A stretch of DNA of 64,000 nucleotides from assembly GCF_016342265.1 (NCBI RefSeq), contig NZ_JAEIOS010000013.1:424515-488514 (forward strand), read 5' to 3'. This document shows, piece by piece, positions 35,494 to 45,400 of the stretch. The DNA comes from Corynebacterium meridianum. Lineage in GTDB: Bacteria > Actinomycetota > Actinomycetes > Mycobacteriales > Mycobacteriaceae. Below the pieces are notes generated by a model. The model was not told where the DNA came from, did no database searches, and saw nothing but the letters and a program-made list of their open reading frames with translations. A program made the translations under genes and the position numbers. Positions within the stretch are counted from its first letter, which is position 1. Every line of letters begins with the position of its first letter.

Positions 35494-38064
35494 ATGGACC
35501 TGTACCAGACCGCTCTGGTTTCCGTGTTGGTATTCACGCTTCCGGGATTCCTCATCTGCCGGGTCTCCGGGGTGCGCACCCCCTGGGCCGCCGCCGCCGC
35601 TGTCCCGGCGAGCTTCGGTGTCTACGGGCTGGCGGCCTGGTTCTACGGACTGACCCCCTACGCCTATGACGTACGGAGTGTCTCCCTGTTCACCGGGTTC
35701 GTTCTTGTTCTCGCGGTCTGCTGGCGGTTGGCTGCCCTGACCGTGGTCCGGCGGAAGCGATCGAAAGCGGGGGAAGAACACGACTCCGCACATCGCGACG
35801 AGCTCGACCCCCCTACCCCGGCCGAAGCCCCTCATGATGCACCCACGAACCTGGCCGCGGGCACAGGAGAGACCGGCGAGGAGGACAGCCCGACACCCGA
35901 GGTGGAATCCGGGCACACCGAAGAATGCTCCGGTGATGGGTCGGTTGCCACTGCTCCCGTTGAGGCTACCTCGGGTAGCGGGGAAACCCGCGGAGACAGT
36001 CCTACCCTGCCCCGGACACCGCAGGAGATCCCCGCGGAACCCGGCGTGCACAGTGCGGAGGAGGTCCGTGAGCGATCCCGGAAACGGGAGGAGCGGTGGC
36101 TCGTCGGCTCCATCTTCGATCCGGTCTGGGTTCTTCCCGCGTCCGGGGTGTTGGTCGCCTTCGTTCTGCTGACGTCCCGCAGTCTCGGTCTGCTCCGGGA
36201 TACGCGGTACGGGTTGGAGAACATCTTCCAGGGATGGGATGTCCACTGGCACGCGAGTGTCGTGCGCTTCATCCAGGAGACCGGCGTAGCGTCCCCGACC
36301 CGGATGGGGGAACTCCAGAACACCGAGTCACGCGAGGTGTTGTTCTACCCGACGGCCTGGCACGCCGGTGCGGCACTCGTGCGGGAATTGACCGGGATAT
36401 CACCCATCGCGGCGATCAACCTGACCTCGATCGTGCTCCCGGCTCTGCTCCTTCCCCTGGCCGCTTCCGTGCTGGCGTGGCGGCTGGTCGGGAACCGGGG
36501 ACTGACCGCGCAGATCGCGGCCGGATTCGCCGCGATCATCGTGGTGCCCATGCCGGTTCTCTACTGGATCGGCTACTACGTCGGGGCCTGGCCCTATCTC
36601 GCGGCGATCGGGATGGCATTCATTGTCCTGGCGTTGTTCATGTCCGTTCCGGCGGCCCCGGTCCGCGCCTTTGCCGCGGCGCTGGTATTTGTCGGCATGG
36701 TGGAGACACACCCGTCCGCCGCCACCATCGTCCTCCTCGTCCTCGGACTGTGGTGGCTTCTGTATCTGGTGTGGAGTCCCGTGAATCCGGGTGTGAACCT
36801 CCGCGGACGTATCATCTCCCGTGCCCGGGACTTCCTGATTCTCGCGGCGACGGGCCTCGCCGCGACCCTCATCCTGCTGCCGCAGATCCTCACCGGCCTC
36901 GGCCAGAGTGAGGAGGTCAAATCCTTCGTCGCCTACGAGGACCTGACCCGCAGTGAGTCGTGGTGGGCCGCGATCCAGATGCAGACCCGCCACACCGAGG
37001 CCTTCGGCATCAACGAACCACTCCTCTGGACGGCACTGGCCGGTGGCGTGATCCTGGTCATCTGGCGCCGGAATCTCTGGGCACCGTTGTTCTGGTTCAT
37101 CAGCGTGGTGGTCACGGTGAACTCCCTGTTGCCCTTCGACGAGACGTGGTGGAGCGATCTCGCGACGCAGATCGGTTCCCTGCACTACAACACGGCCCAC
37201 CGCCTGGTGATGCCGGTGGCCATGTTCACCGCCGCGGCCGCTGCCGTGGCTCTCGCGGCCGTGGGGCGACTCATTCTCCTGGGACCGATCCGGCGCGCCG
37301 CGTTTGTCTCGGTTCCACTCTCCGTCATCGCCGCCCTGATCGGAGGTCTGTTCCTCGTACAGGAAGCCGACGATGAGATGCAGTTCGTCTCGGATTTCGC
37401 GATCGGGGCCGCGCGGGACGGCCGGATGGTCGATTCGACCGATCTGAAGGCGTACCGCTGGCTGGCGAAGCAACCGCTGGCCTACGAGGGCACGATCATG
37501 AGCAATCCCGCTGACGGCTCCGGGTGGATGTACCCGTACAACGGGCTGCCGAATGTGTTCCGGCACTACCTGTGGCCGACCGTTCCCGTGACCAGTGCCA
37601 CGAACCGGCTGTTCTGGAACCCGAATCAGCTCGGTACCGGGAATCTCGACAACCCGAACATGGAGAACGAGGTCGACCGTGCAGCACAGAAGCTGAAGGT
37701 CCACTACATCTACGTGTCGCCGCCGAACTTCTGGGCGTTCCAGGAGCCGATCCCGGAAATGGAGGTCGAGCTCTGGAACACCCCGGGAGTCACACCCGTC
37801 TACAAGGACCGTCAGGTCTCCATCTACGCCGTCAACGAGTGGTTCACCGACTCCGAGCTGGACCGGATGCGCCGGCCCGGCAACTCACCTGAACCACTGC
37901 CCCCGCTGCCGACCCGCGCGGAAGCCGGTGTCGCCCCGGCGAACTCGGGCGACGGACTGCGCCCCTATCACCACCGGCCGAGCAGGCTCCTGCGGGGACC
38001 GGTGGAACACTTCGAGTCCGACCTGGAGAGGGCACGGAGGGAAGCCGTCGAGGCGGCCGAATAG
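35494..38064 (+). CDS. Large polytopic membrane protein (DUF6541-like)
   Basis: 856 aa. Two or three N-terminal membrane helices, then a long acidic, Pro/Glu/Thr-rich cytoplasmic stretch (about 90-200), then some ten further helices to about residue 625, and a C-terminal soluble part with WLAKQPLAYEGTIMSNPADGSGWMYPYNGLPNVFRHY. The pattern recalls actinobacterial membrane proteins with a GT-C glycosyltransferase-like layout, and short acidic loops such as QGWDVHWHASVV could be the GT-C-type Asp site. AGGAGGTGAGG precedes ATG 35494. It lies between truA and eccB, a place such a gene holds in other corynebacteria as I recall. A cell-envelope role is an inference. Confidence 0.7.
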   Translation: MDLYQTALVSVLVFTLPGFLICRVSGVRTPWAAAAAVPASFGVYGLAAWFYGLTPYAYDVRSVSLFTGFVLVLAVCWRLAALTVVRRKRSKAGEEHDSAHRDELDPPTPAEAPHDAPTNLAAGTGETGEEDSPTPEVESGHTEECSGDGSVATAPVEATSGSGETRGDSPTLPRTPQEIPAEPGVHSAEEVRERSRKREERWLVGSIFDPVWVLPASGVLVAFVLLTSRSLGLLRDTRYGLENIFQGWDVHWHASVVRFIQETGVASPTRMGELQNTESREVLFYPTAWHAGAALVRELTGISPIAAINLTSIVLPALLLPLAASVLAWRLVGNRGLTAQIAAGFAAIIVVPMPVLYWIGYYVGAWPYLAAIGMAFIVLALFMSVPAAPVRAFAAALVFVGMVETHPSAATIVLLVLGLWWLLYLVWSPVNPGVNLRGRIISRARDFLILAATGLAATLILLPQILTGLGQSEEVKSFVAYEDLTRSESWWAAIQMQTRHTEAFGINEPLLWTALAGGVILVIWRRNLWAPLFWFISVVVTVNSLLPFDETWWSDLATQIGSLHYNTAHRLVMPVAMFTAAAAAVALAAVGRLILLGPIRRAAFVSVPLSVIAALIGGLFLVQEADDEMQFVSDFAIGAARDGRMVDSTDLKAYRWLAKQPLAYEGTIMSNPADGSGWMYPYNGLPNVFRHYLWPTVPVTSATNRLFWNPNQLGTGNLDNPNMENEVDRAAQKLKVHYIYVSPPNFWAFQEPIPEMEVELWNTPGVTPVYKDRQVSIYAVNEWFTDSELDRMRRPGNSPEPLPPLPTRAEAGVAPANSGDGLRPYHHRPSRLLRGPVEHFESDLERARREAVEAAE

Positions 38065-38266
38065 CACACACCCACCGGTCATCAGGGGTACCGGACCGGC
38101 TGCGGATCCGATAGGATTCCGGGAAGCAGTCGCCCGGGGAATCCCATGATTTCCACTGGACCGGTCCGGTACGCAGGGGACGCCCGGACCGGCGCGCTTC
38201 CCGCGATCAAGGGCGCGGGCGTACGGGCCCTGCACGCCCAGTCCACTCCCGCCCTCGGAGCCCTTG

Positions 38267-39526
38267 ATGAACCACTTCCTGCTTCCGACCACCCGTGCCC
38301 AGGTCAGCGGCCACAGGTTTCTCGTCCGCCGCCTGGAACACGGCCTCGTCACGGGCGACACCCGGATGATCCATGATCCACTCGGCCGACGTCGCCGGGG
38401 AATCATCTTCGGTGTCGCCGGATGCGTACTCGCCGGGATCGCCGCCGGAGCGATGGCCCTCTTCGTCCCTGAACCCGACCCCGGGGACGCCGCCGTCGTC
38501 AGAGCGGAGTCAGGTGCCCTCTACGCGCGGATAGACGGCCGGCTCCATCCGGTCGGAAACCTGGTGTCCGCCCGGTTGATCGCGGGCTCGGCCGTGGATC
38601 CCGTGAACGCCGCGGACTCGGTACTGGCCGAAATGGAACGCGGGGTCCCCGTCGGGATACCCGGAGCCCCCGGACCCGTCGCGGATGAGGTTCCGGGCGA
38701 TCTGGTGTGGAGCGTCTGCCGGTCGACCACCGACACAACGGTCACGGTCGGCCCCCCGCCACCCCGACCGACCGCAGATTCCGGGTTGTACGCCAGAGCT
38801 GGCGGGGTGGATCACGTGGTGACCACCGCGGGGCGCACGGCCCTGCCGGACCCGACGACCCGATTCGGACGGGTGCTGCGCCGCAGGCTCGGGATCACGG
38901 CGGAAACCCCGGTCTGGGAGCCGCCACCGGAGATCCTCAATGTGTTCCCTGAACTACCCCCTTACGAGCGCCCGCCGAACTCCGGGGTGCTGCTGAGCAG
39001 CGGCAGGGAATCCTGGTTGCTCCGGGCGGACGGGATACTCCCGTTGAGTCCGCTGCAACGGGGGATACTCCTCGATCTCGGGGCCGTGGAACGCGCCGTA
39101 CCGCAGGACGGACCCGCCGCACGCCCGGACGCGGCCCCCGAGGACATCAGGCTCCCCGAGCGACAACTCGACTGGATCGACCCCGGGCAGGTGACGGTCT
39201 GCGCGATCGCCGACGACGGGCACCTGGGGGTCGTCGGGGACGTGGTTCCCGGCCCGGGGATCTACGCGCCGGGTGCGGGTGTCGCCCTGTCCGGTGACTC
39301 CACCGCCACCCGGTATGCGCCGGTCGTCGCCAGCGGAATCGGCGTGGACACCGGCCACGGCCACTACCTCATCTCCGACACGGGGCTCAGGCACGCTGTC
39401 GGGGGCGCCGGAGAACTCGGAATCATCGGGGTCACGACGCCCACCGCCGCCCCCTGGTCGATACTCCGGCTGCTACCCGCCGGTGAATCGCTCACCCGGG
39501 ACCGGGCACTCGAGCCACGCTACTGA
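38267..39526 (+). CDS. eccB: Type VII secretion protein EccB
   Basis: 419 aa. The EccB N-terminus is distinct: TTRAQVSGHRFLVRRLEHGLVTGDTRMIHDPLGRRRR, then one membrane helix (about 46-66) and a large extracytoplasmic domain with repeat-like segments (AESGALYARIDGRLHPVGNLVSARLI, ENLG-like VGDVVPGPGIYAPGAGV). EccB is a core part of the T7SS membrane complex. GGAG at 38257-38260 favours ATG 38267 over the TTG three bases earlier. Its 3' end overlaps that of convergent mycP by seven bases. Length is a little shorter than mycobacterial EccB. Confidence 0.93.
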   Translation: MNHFLLPTTRAQVSGHRFLVRRLEHGLVTGDTRMIHDPLGRRRRGIIFGVAGCVLAGIAAGAMALFVPEPDPGDAAVVRAESGALYARIDGRLHPVGNLVSARLIAGSAVDPVNAADSVLAEMERGVPVGIPGAPGPVADEVPGDLVWSVCRSTTDTTVTVGPPPPRPTADSGLYARAGGVDHVVTTAGRTALPDPTTRFGRVLRRRLGITAETPVWEPPPEILNVFPELPPYERPPNSGVLLSSGRESWLLRADGILPLSPLQRGILLDLGAVERAVPQDGPAARPDAAPEDIRLPERQLDWIDPGQVTVCAIADDGHLGVVGDVVPGPGIYAPGAGVALSGDSTATRYAPVVASGIGVDTGHGHYLISDTGLRHAVGGAGELGIIGVTTPTAAPWSILRLLPAGESLTRDRALEPRY

Positions 39527-40752
39527 CCCGGATTCCCACCCGTCCGCCGCAACCGGAAAAGCCTCGTGTACCGGACGGTCAGCATCGTCCCGATGACGCA
39601 CAGCAGGATCGTCACGGTCACCCCGGTCCTGGCCCGGACCCCGCTGGAGGCCGCAACGGGAGCGGTGACCGTGACCGGATGCGGGGTGCCCCGGTAATCG
39701 GCGGGGAGGTGGGTCACCGCATCGACCGGGTCCACCGCTCCGGTCGCCGGGTCGACGGCACCGGCCAGCCTGGCCCGGATGCCGGCTGCCGTGGCTGTCG
39801 GGTGCAGCTCCATCAGCAGCGCTGCGGTCCCGCTGACGACGGGTGCCGAGAAGCTCGTCCCCTCGAAGGCCCTGGGACCCGACGACTCCGCCAGTCCCAC
39901 GGCGAAACCAGTGCCATCCGGGGACAGAGCGAGGGGAACCCGCCCCGGAGCGGACAGCAGGGGGCCTGGTCCCGGGACCGAGTATCCGGCGAGGGTGTGC
40001 GCATCCTCCAGAGCCGACACTGCGACGACGGTGGGGCGGTGCGCGGGTAGAACGGTGCTGTCCACCGGGCACCGTTCGTCTACGTTGCCGGCAGCCGCGA
40101 CGATCACCGTCCCGTTTTCCTCCGCACGGTCGAGCGCGGCATCCAGGCCACGGGCGTCGACGCGGTCGGCGTCACCGGGAGGAAGGCAACTGACGAGCGA
40201 GATATTGATCACGCGGGCTCCCCGGTCGAGTGCCAGGTTGACGGCGTCGGTGAGCGAGGCGAGGTTTCCGCCCGCACCGACGGATTCCGCGGCGCGGCGG
40301 TTGCTGGTCTGCCGGATGCTGATGAGCTCGACTCCCGGGGCCACCCCGACGAAGCCGTCTCCGGGGGAGGGGCGGGCCGCGAGAATCCCCGCGACGATAG
40401 TGCCGTGAGCGTCGCAGTCGTCCACCGCCCCTTCGGGCAGCTGTGGGTCCTCCGGGCGTCGTTCCCCGACGACAACTAGGTCACCGCCGGGGATCACCGG
40501 GGGGAGGCGCGGATGCGGAGTGATGCCCGTGTCGATGACGGCGACCCGGACGCCGGCTCCGGTGGCGAACCGGTGGGCCACCGCCAGCGATTCCGGGACA
40601 TCGTCCGGGGTGGGAACGTCAGCGGGGGATGCCGGAACGACGACCGCGCAGTCCGGGTCGGGGAGTCGACCGGGAGGAGGCTCCGCGGACGCCGGCACTA
40701 CGACGCAGACGCACATCACCGCGATTCCGGAACCGGTCAGGATCCTTCTCAT
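39520..40752 (-). CDS. mycP: Mycosin, T7SS membrane-anchored subtilisin-like protease
   Basis: 410 aa. Signal peptide (about 1-23), subtilase domain with Asp74 (AVIDTG), His116 (AHGTIVAGI), Asn223 (AAAGN) and Ser300 (GTSFSAP), and a single C-terminal membrane helix (VTVTILLCVIGTMLTV). Mycosins are needed for stability of the ESX complex and may cleave substrates outside the membrane. ATG 40752 overlaps the eccD stop (ATGA), so eccD and mycP form a coupled minus-strand operon. All catalytic residues are present. Confidence 0.95.
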   Translation of the reverse strand: MRRILTGSGIAVMCVCVVVPASAEPPPGRLPDPDCAVVVPASPADVPTPDDVPESLAVAHRFATGAGVRVAVIDTGITPHPRLPPVIPGGDLVVVGERRPEDPQLPEGAVDDCDAHGTIVAGILAARPSPGDGFVGVAPGVELISIRQTSNRRAAESVGAGGNLASLTDAVNLALDRGARVINISLVSCLPPGDADRVDARGLDAALDRAEENGTVIVAAAGNVDERCPVDSTVLPAHRPTVVAVSALEDAHTLAGYSVPGPGPLLSAPGRVPLALSPDGTGFAVGLAESSGPRAFEGTSFSAPVVSGTAALLMELHPTATAAGIRARLAGAVDPATGAVDPVDAVTHLPADYRGTPHPVTVTAPVAASSGVRARTGVTVTILLCVIGTMLTVRYTRLFRLRRTGGNPGQ

Positions 40753-42176
40753 CCGAGCCCCCGGATCAGGGCGAAGATCCCGAGAACGTGCGCGGCGAGG
40801 GGGAGGGCAGCCGCCACGGCGAGCGTCTCCACCCGTTCCATCCAGTTGACCGCCACCGGCCGGAACTCCGCGACACGCCCGCCCCACCAGGGGACGGTGA
40901 GAACAGCGACGGCGGTCAGTGAACTGACGACGGCGACACCCACCGAATCGGACCGCACCCCCGCGAGGACGGTCCCTCCCGCAGCACACAGCGACCAGAT
41001 CCACAGCGCCCACACCGCCAGCGGGTCGTGGTGCCGGAGCGCGTGGAGAACAGTGGCGACGGTCACGGCCAGACACAGCGCGGCGGGAAAACCACCCCCT
41101 GACCATCCGACGGACAGGGTACCGCCACCACCCAGGAGAGCGGTCCCGGCCAGGGCCCCGGCGAGCAGCCCCCGGGCACATGCGGCGTGTGCGTCCGAAG
41201 CCGGATCGGGATCCTCCGGGACCCCCAGGTGCTCACCGGCCGGAGGTAACCGCGGGACGGTCAATCCAGCCACCCTGATGGTGAGAGACGGCAGCACAGT
41301 GACGGCGATCAGCGCGAAAGCGATCGTCGCTGCGGCCACCCCCGCGTAGTTCCGGGCCACGGGGGCGACGCAGGCACCCGCGATGCCGAGGACGATGCAG
41401 GTGGTCAACGCCGCGGTGATTTCCCGTCGTATCCGGCAACAAAACGAGCAGAGTGTGAGAACGACCGCTCCGGTGAGACACCCACCGACGACGGACGACC
41501 CCACGGCGGCATCCGGTTCATGGACACCGACCGGAGCTCCGTCGAGGATCCCCACGATGACCGCTGCGATGGAGAACGCCACGACCCCGGTCACCAGTAC
41601 CGCGATCGTCGGGCCCCCCGAACCGTCCGCCCGGGAGCTGATCCGCGATGCGAGCACCAGACAGAGCAGACCCAGCAGCCCGAGCCGCAGGGAAACGGGG
41701 AGAGGAGCACTTCCGGGGAACGTACCGGTGACCGCCAGCAGTGCACAGGTGATCACGCCGACTGCGGCGGCGACCGTCCCGAGGCCTCCGGGGGAATTGC
41801 GCTGATCCCCGTCAGAGAGTATCTCCGCGGCATCCCGGAGAACCGGGGCCTCCGGTACTTCTCCCGGAGAAAGCACGAGAATCCCGCCCTGACGGAGAGC
41901 CGTGTGAGTCAGGGGGACCGCTGTCTCGACGGGAACCCCCACCGCGGTGGATGCCACCCAGGGGCCGGGGTGACCGGGTAGACCGGCGAGAGCCAGAATC
42001 TCCGGGAGGATCTCGGCGATACTGGCGCGCACCGGAAGCACGAGATCTATCTCCGGCGGCGGAAGGTCGGAAGCGTCCGGGTGTAGATCAACGGCATCCG
42101 GGGCGATACGGACGGTGATGCGGAGAGCGTGGTCGACGGCCACTGGTTCCCCCTGTGGGATGGTTGCGTACGGCAT
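40749..42176 (-). CDS. eccD: Type VII secretion integral membrane protein EccD
   Basis: 475 aa. A ubiquitin-like N-terminal domain (about 1-110, ALRITVRIAPDAVDLHPDAS...DLVLPVRASIAEILPEIL) is followed by about eleven membrane helices, the EccD layout that forms the pore vestibule. ATG 42176 gives the expected start; the ribosome site is weak (GAGG at distance). Transcribed away from eccC across a shared promoter region, followed by mycP. Confidence 0.92.
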   Translation of the reverse strand: MPYATIPQGEPVAVDHALRITVRIAPDAVDLHPDASDLPPPEIDLVLPVRASIAEILPEILALAGLPGHPGPWVASTAVGVPVETAVPLTHTALRQGGILVLSPGEVPEAPVLRDAAEILSDGDQRNSPGGLGTVAAAVGVITCALLAVTGTFPGSAPLPVSLRLGLLGLLCLVLASRISSRADGSGGPTIAVLVTGVVAFSIAAVIVGILDGAPVGVHEPDAAVGSSVVGGCLTGAVVLTLCSFCCRIRREITAALTTCIVLGIAGACVAPVARNYAGVAAATIAFALIAVTVLPSLTIRVAGLTVPRLPPAGEHLGVPEDPDPASDAHAACARGLLAGALAGTALLGGGGTLSVGWSGGGFPAALCLAVTVATVLHALRHHDPLAVWALWIWSLCAAGGTVLAGVRSDSVGVAVVSSLTAVAVLTVPWWGGRVAEFRPVAVNWMERVETLAVAAALPLAAHVLGIFALIRGLG

Positions 42177-42461
42177 GATCGGACAACCTCGTGGCGTGTC
42201 CCGGATGAAGCGGGACCCGGCCGATAGGCGAGGTGGAACCTGTGCAACCAAACTTAGGATGGCCTATACTCGCGCCTAAGTCCAGCCGGATTTGGGGATC
42301 CGGGCACGTTTTTTCGTCGGACACCACATCGCATCGTCGATCGCCGCGCCAGGCGGCACCATCCATCACTGCGTATCACCACGCGCGACCGCGGGTAGGT
42401 GACGGTCGGCGTCCGGAAGTGGTTCCGCCGGAGTTGACCCCGGAAAACACGAGGAACCGCC
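42177..42461. other. Divergent promoter region between eccD and eccC
   Basis: 285 bases without a gene. Near the eccD side lies ACTTAGG...CCTAAGT, a 7-bp inverted repeat (42252-42281), with TATACT (42265-42270) in its centre as a possible -10 for eccC. That gives eccC a leader of about 185 bases. Confidence 0.5.
42252..42281. promoter_or_regulatory. Inverted repeat with DtxR-like sequence in the T7SS promoter
   Basis: Arms ACTTAGG and CCTAAGT, 16-base spacer. TTAGGATGGCCTATACTCG inside it matches 13 of 19 positions of the DtxR/IdeR consensus, the same score as the siderophore boxes here. Mycobacterial ESX-3 is under IdeR and Zur control, so metal control is plausible but unproven. Confidence 0.35.
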
Positions 42462-45400
42462 GTGTCCCCTCCCCGAAACGACGGAATCGTCGTTCCCCTG
42501 AGTCCCGCCGAACGCGAACCTGCGCCACCACTCCCGGCCGGAGAGCTGAACGTCGACCCGGTTCCGCCTGCCGCCAGGCCCCGGCCCATTCCACTGGTAC
42601 GCCTGCTCATGCCGCTGGTCATGGTGTTGGTTCTGGCGGCGATGATCGGCCTGATGATGATGGGTGGGCGGGGCATGAATCCCGGGCTGCTCCTGTTTCC
42701 CCTGATGATGCTGGTGAGCATGTTCGCCATGGTCAACCCCTCCGGCCCGGACGACCCCGACGAACAGCGGAGGGTGTACCTCCGCCACCTGTCCGCCGTC
42801 ACCGAACGCGCCCGCCGGAATGCCGCGGAACAGCGGATGCACGAGTTCCACCGCCATCCGGATCCGGTGAGCCTGCACAGTCGCGCCGGCTCACCGAGGA
42901 TGTGGGAGAGGAGGGCGACGGACCCCGACGCCCTCGAAGTCAGATTCGGGCTGGGGCCGGTACGGCTGTGTACCCCGATCACCGTCGCCGACACCGGTGC
43001 CCCCGAGGACCTCGATCCCGTCTGCATGGTGGCGCTGCGGCAGATGATGCACACCATCGGTGTCGTCCGCGATGTTCCGTTCGCCGTGCACCTGGGTGCG
43101 TTCCCCGTGATCGGTGTGCACGGCCCGGGGGCGGAGGGACTGGTCCGGGCGCTCATCGCCCAGCTCGTGTTCCACCACGGACCCGATGCGCTGGGCATCA
43201 CCTCCACCCTTCCCGGACAAGGCTGGATGAAATGGCTGCCGCATTCGCGGCACCCGGAAGATGCCGCATTCCGGGTGATGATCACGGGACCGGGGCACCG
43301 GGACGGGATCACCATCGGCGGAGACGTCTCCACCGTCATCGACATCGACTCCCGACCGGGTACGAAACTGGGGGAGATCGCCCGCACCGACGGTCTCCTC
43401 CTGCACGTCGACGGCGCCGTCAGCGTGGTCTCGAACGCCGGCCGGGAGGAACTCGGCACGGCGGACACACTGACGGAAGATGAGATCACGGCGCTCGCCA
43501 GATCGCTGACCGGATACCGGCGTCCCCCGAACGACACTGACCCGGAGGCCGGCGCGGATCTGCTCACGCTCCTCGGACTCCGTGGGATGTCCGAACTCAC
43601 CGGGACCGAGTTGTGGAACAGACGGAGAGCGGACCCGTTGGCGGTGCCCATCGGCGTCGATGACGCCGGGAAACCAGTGGTACTGGACATCCGGGAATCC
43701 GCCCACGGGGGAGTCGGCCCGCACGGCCTGTGCATCGGAGCGACGGGATCCGGTAAATCCGAGCTGCTCAGAACACTCGTCGTCGCGCTCGCTGCCACCC
43801 ACACCCCCGAGGAACTCAACCTCGTGCTCGTGGACTTCAAGGGTGGGGCCACGTTCCTGGGGTTGGATGGACTGCCACACACATCGGCCGTGATCACGAA
43901 CCTCTCCGACGAGGCGCACCTCGTCGAGCGTATGCACGACGCGATCTCCGGGGAGATGAACCGACGACAGGAGCTGCTGCGTCGCGCCGGGGGCTTCGCC
44001 AACGTCGCCGACCACAATACGGCGGCACGGGAGCGCGATGATCTCGACCCCCTGCCGGCCCTGCTCATCGTCATCGATGAGTTCTCCGAGCTTCTCGGAC
44101 AGCACCCGGACTTCGCGGATCTGTTCACCGCGGTGGGTCGGCTCGGCCGTTCGCTGCAGATGCACCTCCTGCTGGCCAGCCAGCGGCTGGATGAGGGGCG
44201 ACTCCGGGGACTCGAGTCGCACCTGTCGTACCGGATCGGGCTGAAGACCTTCTCGGCAGCCGAATCGCGCCAGGTTCTGGGGGTTCCAGACGCGTACTTC
44301 CTGCCCCCGAAACCCGGTACCGGCTATCTACGGGCGGAGGCGGAGCAGCTGACGCGATTCCGCGCCGCATATGTCTCGGCGCCGAGCCGGGCCGACACCA
44401 CCACGGGGTCTCCTGCTCCGGGGATGGGACCCGAGGTGCGTCACTTCGACACCTGGTCGGATGTGGAAGTCAATGAGATGCACGTACCGGTCCTGCGGGC
44501 CGGGCCGGGGGAGAGTGGGCCGACGCTGCTCGATTCAGTGGTCTCCGCGGCCGTCACAGCTGCCGGGGTACGGGGGATGTCCGCACACCGGATATGGCTG
44601 CCCCCGCTGCCGGCATCGATCAGTCTGGGGGAGATCCACCGAATCGCCGGATCACGCGACGAACTACGGCACCCGGGCGAGTCGGGTTTCCTGACATGTG
44701 CGGTGGGAATCATCGACCGGCCGTTCCTGCAACGCCAGGATCCGTACACCGTCGATTTCACCGGGACCGGTGGACACATGGCCGTCTGCGGTGGGCCACA
44801 GACGGGTAAGTCCACGACGCTGCGCAGCATCATGCTGTCCCTCGCCGTCACCCACGGTTCCGACGAGATCCGCTTCTACATTCTCGACTACGGCGGGCGG
44901 AGTCTCGGAGACCTGGGGGCGCTGCCACACGTCGCCGGGTGCGCGGGCAGAGGCGAGCCGGAGAAGACGCGGCGCATCATCGACGAGGTGATCGGCCTGA
45001 TTGACGAGGTCGAACACCGACACACCTTCCTCGTCGTCGACGGCTGGCAGTCGGTCATCGAGGTGTCGGATGATCTCAGGGAGTGTTTCGCGCGGATCGC
45101 AGCAGAAGGACCGGGAAGCCGGGTGCACCTCATAGTGACCACTCAGCGATGGACCGCCATCCGCCCGGCCATCCGTGACCTGATCAGCCACCGGATGGAA
45201 CTGAAACTCACCGAGCCGCTGGACTCCCTCGTCGACAGGCGTGCCCAGGAGAGACTCCCGGCGCTTCCCGGACGCGGCATCACCGGCGAGGGGGAGCCGC
45301 TGCTCACGGCGAACTCCGGGGCACAGGATCTTGCGCACGTGCTCCGGCGGTCTCAGGAATCCGGAGTCGCTCCGGTACCCCGTCTACGGGAGCTCCCCGG

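Noticed and set aside
42254..44128. Minus-strand frames opposite eccC
   Set aside because: They cover the Walker-motif-bearing EccC frame and the promoter region; no domain features.
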